This document shows, piece after piece, positions 53,501 through 60,000 of a DNA stretch of 60,000 bases. Under the pieces are notes generated by a model. That model was not told where the DNA came from, searched no databases, and was given only the letters and a program-made list of their open reading frames with translations. The stretch is taken from NCBI RefSeq assembly GCF_963678635.1, contig NC_087064.1, positions 1,861,926-1,921,925 on the forward strand, written 5' to 3'. The DNA is from Symsagittifera roscoffensis. Its lineage: Eukaryota > Xenacoelomorpha > Acoela > Convolutidae. Position 1 is the stretch's first letter, and every line of letters starts with the position of its first letter. The position numbers and the translations under genes are program-made.

Positions 53501-55407
53501 TAGCAAAAACTCGGCTATGTATTCGGATCTGCGACCTGGAAAGTTTGAGTCTCAAACACTAACCACTCAGCAACGGACGCTTAAAATCAACAAATATTAG
53601 CTACCAATAATGCAGCTACATGTACTGCTGTTTGAAACAAATATTTTTTGTCGGTTCATTTGAAGAATTAAAAATGCATCAGCTGTGTTAACTTTTTACT
53701 TTTCAAATGTCGAAGCACACTTGATTTTATACTGCTACCGCAGCCTGCCGATCCAAAAAAGCCACCAAAGGTAGCAATTTTATTTGCGACTTTGGTTGAA
53801 AAAAAAATTAAGTTCGTACTAATACACTTTGCTTCGCAATCCTTTGTCATTTACAGCAGGTAGGTTAACTCTACGCCAGATGCGCTGGATTGTTGATTGA
53901 ATTTATTTTGCAGCGGGTTTATTATGAGCAAGTTGAAAACACGTGTAAAAATTTCACGTGCGGGAACAAAGTTGTTTACGGGGGGAAGTCTAGTACCCGT
54001 TTGCAACACCCTTGCTAATGGCAAGTGTAAAAAAGGAACGGAAACAAAAATGAGTAAAAAAATCTAGAAAAAATAGTAAGCGGACTACAATATTCGAATA
54101 GCTGACCTGCATATATTAAAAGCAAATGTCTTCCCGACTGAGACATTTGTCCTAGCTGCCATAGAGAACTTACATACCAGTTCGAAAAATCTAATAGAAC
54201 AAGGAAACCGAAGGATTTTATTGAATAAAGCTTGAGTACCTAGCGGGTCATTTGGGTTAGGAGCGTTGTTGAGTTGTTTGAGAAGTTCGTTCAGCTCGTC
54301 CTCTTCCTCTGAGCCTTGGACAGAAGCAGGTCCAGGAATCGGAGTTTCTCCTTTCTTCAAACAGGAGCTGATGTAAGTGGCCTTCCATGCCGCATACTTA
54401 TACATAGCTCTCACGTAATCGGTTACATCGCCTTTGAAGTATGTCAAAACTACAAACACAACAAATCTATTTACTTATAGCATATAGTTTTAGCTTGAAG
54501 GCTATAGTCCCAATAATGTCTGTTTTAAGGTCAAGGCAACGTCTCCTGGTCAACATATCTAACCATAAAATATCAAAATAATTTTCGAAAAGCGAGTATA
54601 ATGGTGTTTATAACATCTAGGGATCTTTGTCTGATGTAAGCAGGGACAGGTTGATCATATCGGTGAGGATGTACGTCAACATATTTCATTTTGTGAGATC
54701 TGCTGCTTTAGGACTGACTTAAAATCCCTTTTAGTGGACATTCGGGGAAGCAAAAACATAGCCAACAGACAGTTGGAAAAAAGTCAATGAACGCAACGGA
54801 ACAAAAAAAAATAACTGACTTGTTTTTTTTTTCATTTTTGGAATTTGTTAGTAAAAAACTATATGGACTTAAAACTCTTTGCATTCAATGAAACAATTAT
54901 GACTGACACTTTTCTGGCATAATTAACTCAATATAAGAAAACTGCTTGAATAGGTAGTTTTTATTCCGCTGGAAAATCTGAAAAATTGATTTACAAAATT
55001 AGCAGTAGATCGCATTTTTCAATGACCTTCACACTTTTGCTGTTCGAGAGTGAAGTTTGTCTCTTTTTTAACAAAGGAAATGAAATGATAAACGTAAATC
55101 AAAAGCCAGATCACGAAAAAGTAAATTTGAACCTGAACAAAATTTAAGACTTTTCCTGAAAAAAAATCATCCCCTATCTAAGGGATCTGAACTACGTTTA
55201 TTAACTCTTAAAAGTTATTGGAAAAAACTTTATTCCATAATGCTTATTTTTTATAATTTGAATAAAATACCTTCAAAAAGCTTCGCTGAGGTGAAGAACA
55301 TTTTGACAACATTTTGGTTGGCAGTTCCCGCGCGATCCAATTTGTCAGCAGCCGAAAAAAGTTTCACAGCTGTTGACTCTATTGTACTTTCAGCAATAAG
55401 CTCGTTT
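44297..55407 (-). CDS. VTA1: VTA1 / LIP5, VPS4 regulator (last three exons certain, N-terminal exons uncertain)
   Basis: VTA1 binds ESCRT-III subunits through N-terminal MIT repeats and stimulates the VPS4 ATPase through its C-terminal VSL domain, acting at endosomes and other ESCRT sites. Exons in order: 55271-55407 (NELIAEST...AVKLFSAADKLDRAGTA, FFTSAKLFE), 54240-54449 (VLTYFKGDVTDYVRAMYKYA, WKATYISSCLKKGETP) and 44297-44589 (Pro-rich linker, then the VSL domain KFCKFAQSSLMFNDVDTAV, LEQALALLKS, TAA). Phases match at both junctions. The DRAG and KYAxWKATYIxxCLKxGETP signatures are diagnostic. The first residues, about 70 in human VTA1, are not assigned; a candidate exon lies at 55616-55690. 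The last intron, 44590-54239, is full of repeats; an extra small exon there is possible but not needed. Confidence 0.92.
45217..45770. repeat. 76-bp tandem repeat, seven full units and a partial eighth
   Basis: AATAACAGTTC-type unit starts fall at 45217, 45293, 45370, 45446, 45522, 45598, 45674 and 45750. Each unit contains AAAATCGTACTAACACATGT and an inverted CATGTATACACC block. Confidence 0.95.
45771..46320. repeat. (AAAT)n-rich region with an internal 303-base duplication
   Basis: ACAGACCCATAATAT...AAATACACA...GAAAGAAAGAATAATT appears at about 45770 and again at about 46073. The rest is AAAT tetranucleotides. Ile/Phe-rich minus-strand frames here are artefacts. Confidence 0.9.
46484..46675 (+). 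other. Short Lys/Ser-rich frame, unassigned
   Basis: 63 codons, ending KRFL. The piece KKCYRPDVSK is vaguely like KKVGCYRPSEF in the frame at 51241-51639. No family recognised; probably part of a decayed repeat. Confidence 0.15.
47061..47515 (+). mobile_element. Family A MITE copy
   Basis: Starts ACATAGCCAATCGAAGATTGG (CCAAT...ATTGG inverted pair) then CAGTAATAAACG; ends ACGTTCATTACTCTT. Internal blocks as in the 39847 copy. Confidence 0.8.
47692..47845. repeat. 155-base duplicated block, copy 1
   Basis: Nearly identical to 48480-48632: both contain CCTTGCGCCGGAAAA, GCGGAGTTGATTAATTAT and GGAGACATGATCAAAATATG. Confidence 0.9.
48480..48632. repeat. 155-base duplicated block, copy 2
   Basis: Same text as 47692-47845 with a few differences, in the same orientation, 788 bases away. 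Confidence 0.9.
49146..49395 (+). mobile_element. Family A MITE, shortened copy
   Basis: Begins CATAGCCAATAAACAGTGG; contains CCAATTTGAGAAA and the ACCACGACCTA block; ends near ATGACTCTT. The central part is deleted. Confidence 0.6.
49600..49965 (+). mobile_element. Family A MITE, diverged copy
   Basis: Starts near ACAGACAGTAGGAAAAGAG and ends near CACTACGTTTATTGACACC. Shares CACAGAAAACTG and the TTCGACTGGCAAGTC block with the family. Confidence 0.6.
50731..51210 (+). mobile_element. Family A MITE, full-length copy
   Basis: Starts AAGCCAAATGACAGTTGGAA with AAGATAAATGAACG; ends TACGTTCATTACTCTT. Internal GTGACCTTTACAATTTTGG is also in the 39847 copy. Confidence 0.8.
51241..51639 (+). CDS. 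Unassigned Lys-rich frame, 132 codons
   Basis: An ATG-initiated plus-strand frame within a minus-strand VTA1 intron, immediately after a family A MITE. It is very basic at the start (KPSKKKTKKKAEIRPK) and later contains CCLPEKDFSELITLANRKH and GCYRPSEF. No family is recognised. Part of its DNA (GATAACGCTTGCTAATCGCAAGC) recurs at about 48690 without an open frame, and the end overlaps the tRNA-derived repeat of 51585-51905. This suggests transposon-derived sequence rather than a host gene. Confidence 0.2.
   Translation: MKPLSRSGIKRIIFKPSKKKTKKKAEIRPKLLTIKKQVCWLANSRFEKMNRKSIACCLPEKDFSELITLANRKHKNLCKLIDGVKSLTKTNHKKVGCYRPSEFSLQNSFEPQAFVKPKSLSFSGMLPLRYMR
51585..51905 (-). mobile_element. tRNA-derived repeat (element T), copy 1
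   Basis: Homologous throughout to 53840-54185. On the minus strand it contains GTTTCAGTCGGGAATA, which resembles the D-arm text of tRNA-Lys (CTCAGTCGG), followed by the tRNA-like downstream part in decayed form. Confidence 0.55.
51925..52440 (+). mobile_element. Family A MITE fragments, two partial copies in tandem
   Basis: Internal blocks (a TTCGAC...GAATTC segment, GAAACTAGAA, TTTTTCGACACC, GTCAAACCGCGAAAAATCAA) occur twice in part, without complete ends. Confidence 0.55.
52745..53125 (+). mobile_element. Family A MITE copy
   Basis: Starts AAAACATAACCAATAGCCAGTTGG and ends TCGTTCATTAACACC, with the ATCAAACTGCAAAAAA and AGACACGACCT blocks inside. Confidence 0.65.
53400..53845 (-). mobile_element. 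tRNA-derived repeat, copy 2 (element S)
   Basis: Reverse complement of the element at 7500-8126 with divergence. The tRNA-like part has a good box A, TTGCTGAGTGGTTAG (rev. of about 53559-53573), and a decayed box B. Confidence 0.6.
53840..54185 (-). mobile_element. tRNA-Lys-like repeat (element T), copy 2
   Basis: On the minus strand, GTCTCAGTCGGGAAGACATT (D-arm-like), GCTTTTAATATATGC (anticodon-loop-like with TTT) and ATTCGAATA (box B remnant) lie in tRNA order. Homologous to 51585-51905. It ends 55 bases from a VTA1 exon. Confidence 0.6.
54240..54449 (-). CDS. VTA1: VTA1 exon (end of the N-terminal domain)
   Basis: 70 codons with split ends. The acceptor is TTTGTAG and the donor GTACTC. 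The tail is acidic (EEEDELNELLKQLNN). Confidence 0.92.
54450..55270. other. VTA1: VTA1 intron
   Basis: Contains one family A MITE (54751-55210); the rest shows nothing. Confidence 0.6.
54751..55210 (+). mobile_element. Family A MITE copy
   Basis: Starts CATAGCCAACAGACAGTTGG then GTCAATGAACG; ends CTACGTTTATTAACTCTT. Confidence 0.75.
55271..55407 (-). CDS. VTA1: VTA1 exon (MIT-region helices)
   Basis: 45 codons with split ends. The acceptor is TTTGTTTAG, donor GTATTT. DKLDRAG aligns with the DNEDRAG of human VTA1. Confidence 0.88.
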
Positions 55408-55615
55408 CTAAACAAAACGAACACTTCCACTCTTTAGAACTGGGGAGTGATATATGTTACACATGAACTTGGTCGCATTACAAGCACATACAAAGATCTC
55501 GACCAAGAGCAACTTTGGATATTTCACAGGTGGTCAGGTCAGCAAAACAAGATTTCAATCGACAGTTGAACTAGAGAGCAAAAAATTGTTAGTAAATCAA
55601 TTTATAAATAGGGAC

Positions 55616-55690
55616 ATTAAACCACTCATAGTGATCTGATCTCGTAAACTGACATCGTTCTTGATTTCATCCAAAAGGTAGGAAAAGTGT
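55616..55690 (-). CDS. VTA1: Candidate upstream VTA1 exon
   Basis: The minus-strand frame HFSYLLDEIKNDVSLRDQIT resembles the RKFLSKLMDQLE segment of VTA1 in position and pattern. A GT donor at 55615 would give the right phase, but it is weak and the acceptor is unclear. Confidence 0.28.
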
Positions 55691-56463
55691 CTTTTCTCTC
55701 AAGTAAGCGGTCACTCTCCGAAACTTAACAAGATCAACCAGTTGCATCAATTCCAACTTGATTGAAGAGCGTAATTGGCCTTCCTTTCGAATTGAAGTCG
55801 AAAGAAAAATCCTGAAAAAAAAACCCATCCAAGTAAGATTTGTGGTATGGCTTGTCCACCCATGGTGCATAAGAGAAATGAAATCACTTAGCTTTATTAG
55901 AAGATAAATTTAGAGATACAATTGGAGCAGCAAAAAAGCCCACCACGTTATAATTGTGAGCTTGCAATTGAACATGCAGTACATCCGAAACAACTTCGAT
56001 GTCAACACAATTCGATGGAAAATTGAGAAAAAAGCTCTACAAGGTAAGGGTCTGTCCTCAGAAAGCCAAAAGAAACAAAATCAAAAAGCGACGAAATAGT
56101 TATATCATCTTTACTGAACAGCACTGATAACAGAAACATAAATTGATTGGAAAGCGAATCCGAGCATACCATCGCAGCAGACCGAAGTACAATGGGCGAT
56201 GAAACACCTTGAATCCCTGGAAAGATTGAAAGGCAAAAAACCGCACCGAAGCAAAGCTCGGATTCTAGATTCTAACTGTAGCTCGTCAGCTCGTCAACAG
56301 AAGACTCCTTTTATGCTGCTACGAATGCATTCTTCAACGCTGAAAATCGTTGAAAAGGTCTAGCTAACAAGGATATCACAATCTTTGCAGGAGAATTTGA
56401 CTTGACGCAAAACTGGGTTGTCAATTTAAAGGCGAGGATAAATACATAGGGAAGGATAGGAAA
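55691..56463. other. Region without a firm gene
   Basis: VTA1 N-terminal exons may lie here on the minus strand, but none is convincing. One plus-strand exon candidate is listed separately (55980-56043). Confidence 0.4.
55980..56043 (+). CDS. Candidate small exon, histone-H1-like pattern
   Basis: Follows the acceptor TTGAACATGCAG and precedes GTAAGG. Reads YIRNNFDVNTIRWKIEKKAL, which resembles helices 2-3 of the H1/H5 globular domain. No neighbouring exon supports it, so this could be chance. Confidence 0.18.
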
Positions 56464-56494
56464 CAGTAGCGGATTTAGGGGGTGGGCGGACGCC

Positions 56495-56525
<31 letters not shown>

Positions 56526-56700
56526 AGGGATTCGACTCCCTGACTACCCAAAGTGTCCCCCTTTGGTACTATTTTAGGACCTCAAATTTTGGCTGGTGGA
56601 CCCTAAAATTTGGCAAAAACGGGGTATTTTTAGTGATTTGAGCTCGGAAAATCAATTTAGTCGACCCAAAAAAACAGGTCGACAAATTTTGTTAGATAAC
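56464..56700. mobile_element. hAT-like MITE, family B, fragment with a long poly-C tract
   Basis: Starts CAGTAGCGGATTTAGGGGG; contains about 25 consecutive C and the family text CCCCCTTTGGTACTATTTTAG and GTCGAC. The right terminus is lost. Confidence 0.75.
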
Positions 56701-56754
56701 GTTAGGTAATCTTCTGAAAGAAGTATGAAGCATCCGTACACTCTCCCTCAATCC

Positions 56755-57584
56755 CTCTCCTCCCCCTACTACATGGCGACCTGGAGGACTCTACGCCGTC
56801 GGTGACTGGGGGAGCTTTCTGACCAAGACACATCTGTCAAAACTCGCAGCATGTAACAACAAAACTGCCAGGTTGATTACTGGAGCGCCAAGAGGTTCCC
56901 CAGCAGTCCAAACTTGCGCTGAAGCCGGGTTAACACCCTTAACTCAAGTAATTCAGGAGGAGGCAGCAACACTGCTTCACAAGTACCAGAGGCTGGCAGA
57001 AAATCACTACCTGCACAGACTGGGAGAAAGAAGAACAAGACCAAGACTAAAGTCGAGAGGAGAAGACAGCATGAGACCAGATTGGCGAATGATAGCAAGG
57101 AAAAGACTCGACATAATCGGACCAAACCAAGATGTGCGTGAACAACTAACACAACAAAGAGAAGAACTAAGAACCGAACACTACAATCAAGTAACACCAG
57201 AGATAAATTTCCACAGAAGGGCAACTAAGGGCATACCACTCCCCCATGACACGAACAGAACCAGAGAAGACGAGATAACTTTACACCAACTGAAGTTAAA
57301 CCGTTTTCCATATCTCCAACAAACTCTCCATGTTTTGGGAAGACGACAAGACAGCCCAAACTGCCTTGAGTGCAACGAAGAAGTCGAAGAAACAAGTGAG
57401 CACTTCCTCCTTCACTGCCAACGATGGACAGAAGAAAGACATCAACACCTTGGCCATGAACCTACAGAAACTCAACTTCAGGATGCGCCCGCAAATATCT
57501 TATCATTTCTTAAGCGCACTGATCGGAAACGACCCCCTAATCTGTGAAGAGGGTTCACAGCGCAACAACAACAACAACAATAGC
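56755..57584 (+). mobile_element. 3' end of a non-LTR retrotransposon with a (CAA)n tail
   Basis: One open frame runs from about 56765 to TGA 57545-57547. Before the first listed start it reads LTKTHLSKLAACNNKTARLI, then TGAPRGSPAVQTCAEAG. The 224 codons end in a C-terminal Cys/His motif, CLECNEEVEETSEHFLLHC, typical of LINE ORF2 C-termini. A (CAA)n tail follows at 57561-57584, the usual kind of simple 3' tail in several LINE clades. The polymerase core is missing, as expected for 5' truncation. It is not the same element as the one at 905-3600, although both end in a CxxC...HxxxxC motif. Confidence 0.8.
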
Positions 57585-57664
57585 TTCGAACTATAACTAT
57601 AAAAATTAGCCTAATTGTTGTGATAAACTTATTGAATAGTTTCATGTGATATGATACGCTGATA

Positions 57665-58142
57665 ATGGTACGCTTGTAAGAAGAAGGCCCGGTACGGGAT
57701 TTTAGAGACAAGCTCGTCAAGCAGCGATACTCCCTCTCTACCCGGACATCCCCGCCGAAACCTCCACCCATGAAAAACCAGGTTGTAATCGCTTTCATTT
57801 TTTTGTTATTTGTTTTTTAAATCCATTTCTCTACAATTCATTTAACAATGTATTCTTTTTCTTGTTTTGCCTCTTTTGTACCTTGTTTAGTGAATGTCCG
57901 TGCCGAAGTACAGGCCAAAGTGGCTACCCAAGTGGAGCAGGAAACTGGTAACAGGAACCTCAAGGACCAAGTACTGCAGCCCCAAAGATGTCGGAGCCAC
58001 GGTTCACTCGTACAGAGGTGCAAAGCTAGCCGACCTTGCCGCTACTGTCTCGAGCTACCCCTCGCAGAAACTGAACTGTGTTACTATAGTAGCCGGATTT
58101 AATGATAACTCATCTACGGTTTCAGACTTTGCTAATGATTGA
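57665..58142 (+). pseudogene. SGNH-hydrolase-like ORF fragment, probably transposon-derived
   Basis: Frame 57894-58142 (82 codons) carries three spaced motifs of an SGNH/GDSL fold: LVTGTSRTKYC where GDS normally lies, SYRGAKLADL for the block II Gly, and TIVAGFNDN for the GxND of block III. The catalytic Ser position reads GTSRT, so the nucleophile may be kept, but the block V Asp/His is beyond the stop. A GC-rich block upstream (57680-57780, DKLVKQRYSLSTRTSPPKPP) may belong to the same unit. SGNH domains are known in ORF1 of some LINEs, and the neighbours are LINE pieces, so a transposon origin is likely. Confidence 0.45.
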
Positions 58143-59368
58143 AGATTTTTCATAAATTTGATAATTCATAAGTTTAACGCAAATGTGCTAATTATCCCCA
58201 AAACCATCCTCTCTGCAAATAATCACTTCACTAACAGAAAACTTGGTGCTCTAAATAGATTTTTGTTTCGCATTATTAATACATTTTACCACTAAAAAAT
58301 CCGAATTATTTCCCCAATCTAAACGTTAATTTTAGTGCTAATATGTTTTGTAAAGATGTTATTCATTTCTTTTTATGGTAATAAAATCTTCAGTTTTTTG
58401 CTCGCTCAGCTAACTTGTATATATTCACCATAAATTTACCCTCCTCGCTGCCATATTATGGCCGCTCAAACGCACTGCCATATGTGCCAGTCGGTCATAT
58501 TTGGAAGTTTGACCTTGAGCAATACGAACAACGTAATTTTGTGGTGAAATGGAATTTTTCAAAAATTCGAATTGAGCCTGTCATAATCAACTTTCTCGCG
58601 ACAACTGAAAATCTCAGAAATACATGATCAGAACAATCGTACTACAATCGCGGGAAAGTGGTCGAAAAAGCAGCGGGAAATTGCTATTCGCAATTTCCAG
58701 ACATAAAAATCACACTAGAGTAGAGCTGTCTTATCCTGAAATAGGAGACAAACGATTACGAGAAGAGAAGATATTCACTTGAAGTGGACCAGAGTGAACC
58801 TTCGGTGGAAAGGTGGACAACCTAAGTCTCCCGATGGTCCAGCCCCAAAACTTATTTCTCAAGTCAAAACTCATTTCCTTTGCTGGAATTCGTAAATTAC
58901 CAACTTCTTGAGTTAATACTTAATTCCCTTTAATGCTAATGAATTGCTGATTAATTTAGTTACTCCAATTCTCGAGTGTGCTGGTATGTGAGTACCCAAT
59001 TTAGTTTTCTTGACTGTGTTTTATAATTGTTATGTTGAGGTAAAGAGAGTTTTAGGTTGATCCATCTGAAATGGATCAAAGTTCCACTGTCTAATAAAAA
59101 GCAACTAAAAAGGAATGTTCCGACACTGTTTTTAACGGCGTTCGCGTATTTTGAGACCTAAGTATGGGGACGTTTTTATTTTCTAGAGTGGGGGGGGGGG
59201 GTATTTTGGTAGTGGCCTTTAAGCTGTAACGAGGGTTTTAGTCTCATGTCGCAAGTGAACCGATTTGGCTCCGACCGTTCGAGGTAGAAAAACACAAGAG
59301 ATAGTGTCCCTGACTCTTGAGCCAATGGTTATAGGGCCTATTTTTCTTTAACCTCATATGTGACTTAA
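58143..59368. other. Gene-free stretch between transposon fragments
   Basis: AT-rich at the left and somewhat GC-richer at 58780-58860. A poly-G run lies near 59191-59200. No feature could be identified. Confidence 0.5.
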
Positions 59369-60000
59369 GTAGGCGACTGTGACAATATTTGCAAACGCCA
59401 CCTCCGAAAAGGAGGCATATGGTGTGTCAATTACAAAGCTTACATCCATGTCTCATGTAGCGGGCTAGAGAGCAGCAAATTTTATTACGATGGGTTCTAC
59501 TGCATACAATGCACCCCCGAGAACTTTGCAAAAGAGCCCAACTCCACCAACAGACCAACAAGCACAGCCCCCAGTACATCTCAAAAATAAACATCACCAT
59601 CAACACCTGAATTAAACATACTGCCCAACGCAATACAATCTTATCCATCGCCCCCAGCAATCACTACAGCCCCCTTGGACCCCTGGAAACTTATCGACCA
59701 AGAACTTGAAAATAAAACAAACGACATACCTAAAAATGTCGTTAACTGGAAACCGCACTTCATAACTACAAGCAAGATTAAGCCCGGTTTCCAATTCATA
59801 GAACTACTGAGCCAGCAGCTGTTGTCATTAGTAGAAGAAACACGAAATTCAAACATCGCCATGAAAGCAGCAATGATTCTCCCATATCTGCTGTTCCCCA
59901 TAATTGAATCAGAAACAAACGGATCAAATTCTAAAACACTAAGCCGCCGCATAATTTTATGGAAGCAAGGCCTATTAGACAAACTTTTCACTGAAGCGAA
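59369..60000 (+). mobile_element. 5' part of a LINE ORF with a PHD-like zinc finger, interrupted by one stop, running off the window
   Basis: A single plus-strand frame is open from 59369 to the window end except for TAA at 59588-59590. The first part is a PHD-like finger: GDCDNICKRHLRKGGIWC, then YIHVSC, SGL and FYCIQC. The C-x2-C expected after IWC is disrupted (IWCVNYKAY), so one metal ligand may be lost. The second part, after a Pro/Ser/Thr-rich stretch, reads FIELLSQQLLSLVEETRNSN, MKAAMILPYLLFPI and SRRIILWKQGLLDKLF, the kind of helical region that precedes the polymerase core in many LINE ORFs. The PHD finger resembles that of the LINE at 905-3600. Confidence 0.6.

Larger units (their letters stand above)
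44590..54239. other. VTA1: Last intron of VTA1, 9.65 kb, repeat-filled
   Basis: Contains a 76-bp tandem array, an (AAAT)n region with a 303-base duplication, several family A MITEs, a duplicated 155-base block, tRNA-derived repeats on the minus strand and one Lys-rich plus-strand frame. The stretches 44610-45210, 46680-47040 and 47860-48470 show nothing identifiable. Confidence 0.7.

Noticed and set aside
54085-54239. Continuation of the VTA1 frame beyond the donor at 54240
   Set aside because: The frame past GTACTC runs into element T, a repeat also present at 51.6-51.9 kb; splicing at 54240 joins in phase to the C-terminal exon.
57478-57798. Minus-strand frame of 106 codons near the (CAA)n tail
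   Set aside because: It reads the antisense of the LINE tail, including a poly-Cys run from the CAA repeat.
1-60000. CRISPR arrays, prokaryotic operons or plasmid features
   Set aside because: The tandem arrays found have no short conserved repeats with unique spacers, and the genes have spliceosomal introns.

Overview
The window is AT-rich animal DNA, most likely from an invertebrate; the species cannot be named from this sequence. The evidence is short GC-richer exons with GT...AG borders, multi-kilobase introns, four conserved animal gene families, jockey-like LINE fragments, tRNA-derived elements and many small inverted-repeat transposons.
Layout. (1) 131-4878, plus strand: last two exons of a gene whose protein ends in a Cys-Gly-Gly repeat tail; its intron holds a decayed LINE in reverse orientation (about 905-3600). 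(2) 6810-22639, minus strand: eight exons of a cAMP-dependent protein kinase catalytic subunit (PKA-C). They cover everything except about the first 17 residues, whose exon was not found. (3) 22.6-36.7 kb: a transposon graveyard with hAT-like MITEs showing perfect 8-bp target duplications, one nested inside another, and a 1.1-kb GC-rich cryptic repeat. (4) 36726-39193, minus: a complete five-exon GPATCH11 model (299 aa). (5) 41454-43361, minus: a single-exon FAM13-family coiled-coil protein (635 aa). (6) 44297-55407 and probably beyond, minus: VTA1 (LIP5), with a 9.65-kb intron packed with repeats. (7) 56.4-60 kb: transposon fragments, namely a LINE C-terminus with a (CAA)n tail, an SGNH-hydrolase-like ORF, and the start of a LINE with a PHD-like zinc finger running off the end.
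The four host genes belong to separate processes (kinase signalling, G-patch RNA-helicase regulation, FAM13 scaffold, ESCRT-III/VPS4 recycling). Nothing in the sequence makes them a functional cluster; three simply follow head to tail on the minus strand.
Most of the remaining sequence can be sorted into repeat families found by comparing copies within the window. Family A: 450-490 bp, termini close to AAGAGTAATGAACG and its reverse complement. Family B: CAGGGGCGGAT termini, 8-bp duplications. Family C: GGCTCTTTTTCC termini, 204 bp, 8-bp duplications. There is also a 254-bp foldback element, two kinds of tRNA-derived repeat and several tandem arrays. No single undescribed defence or biosynthetic system was found. 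The best leads are the unusual PKA-C residues, the repeat families with defined ends, the PHD-containing LINEs and a short GC-rich island at about 31.95 kb.
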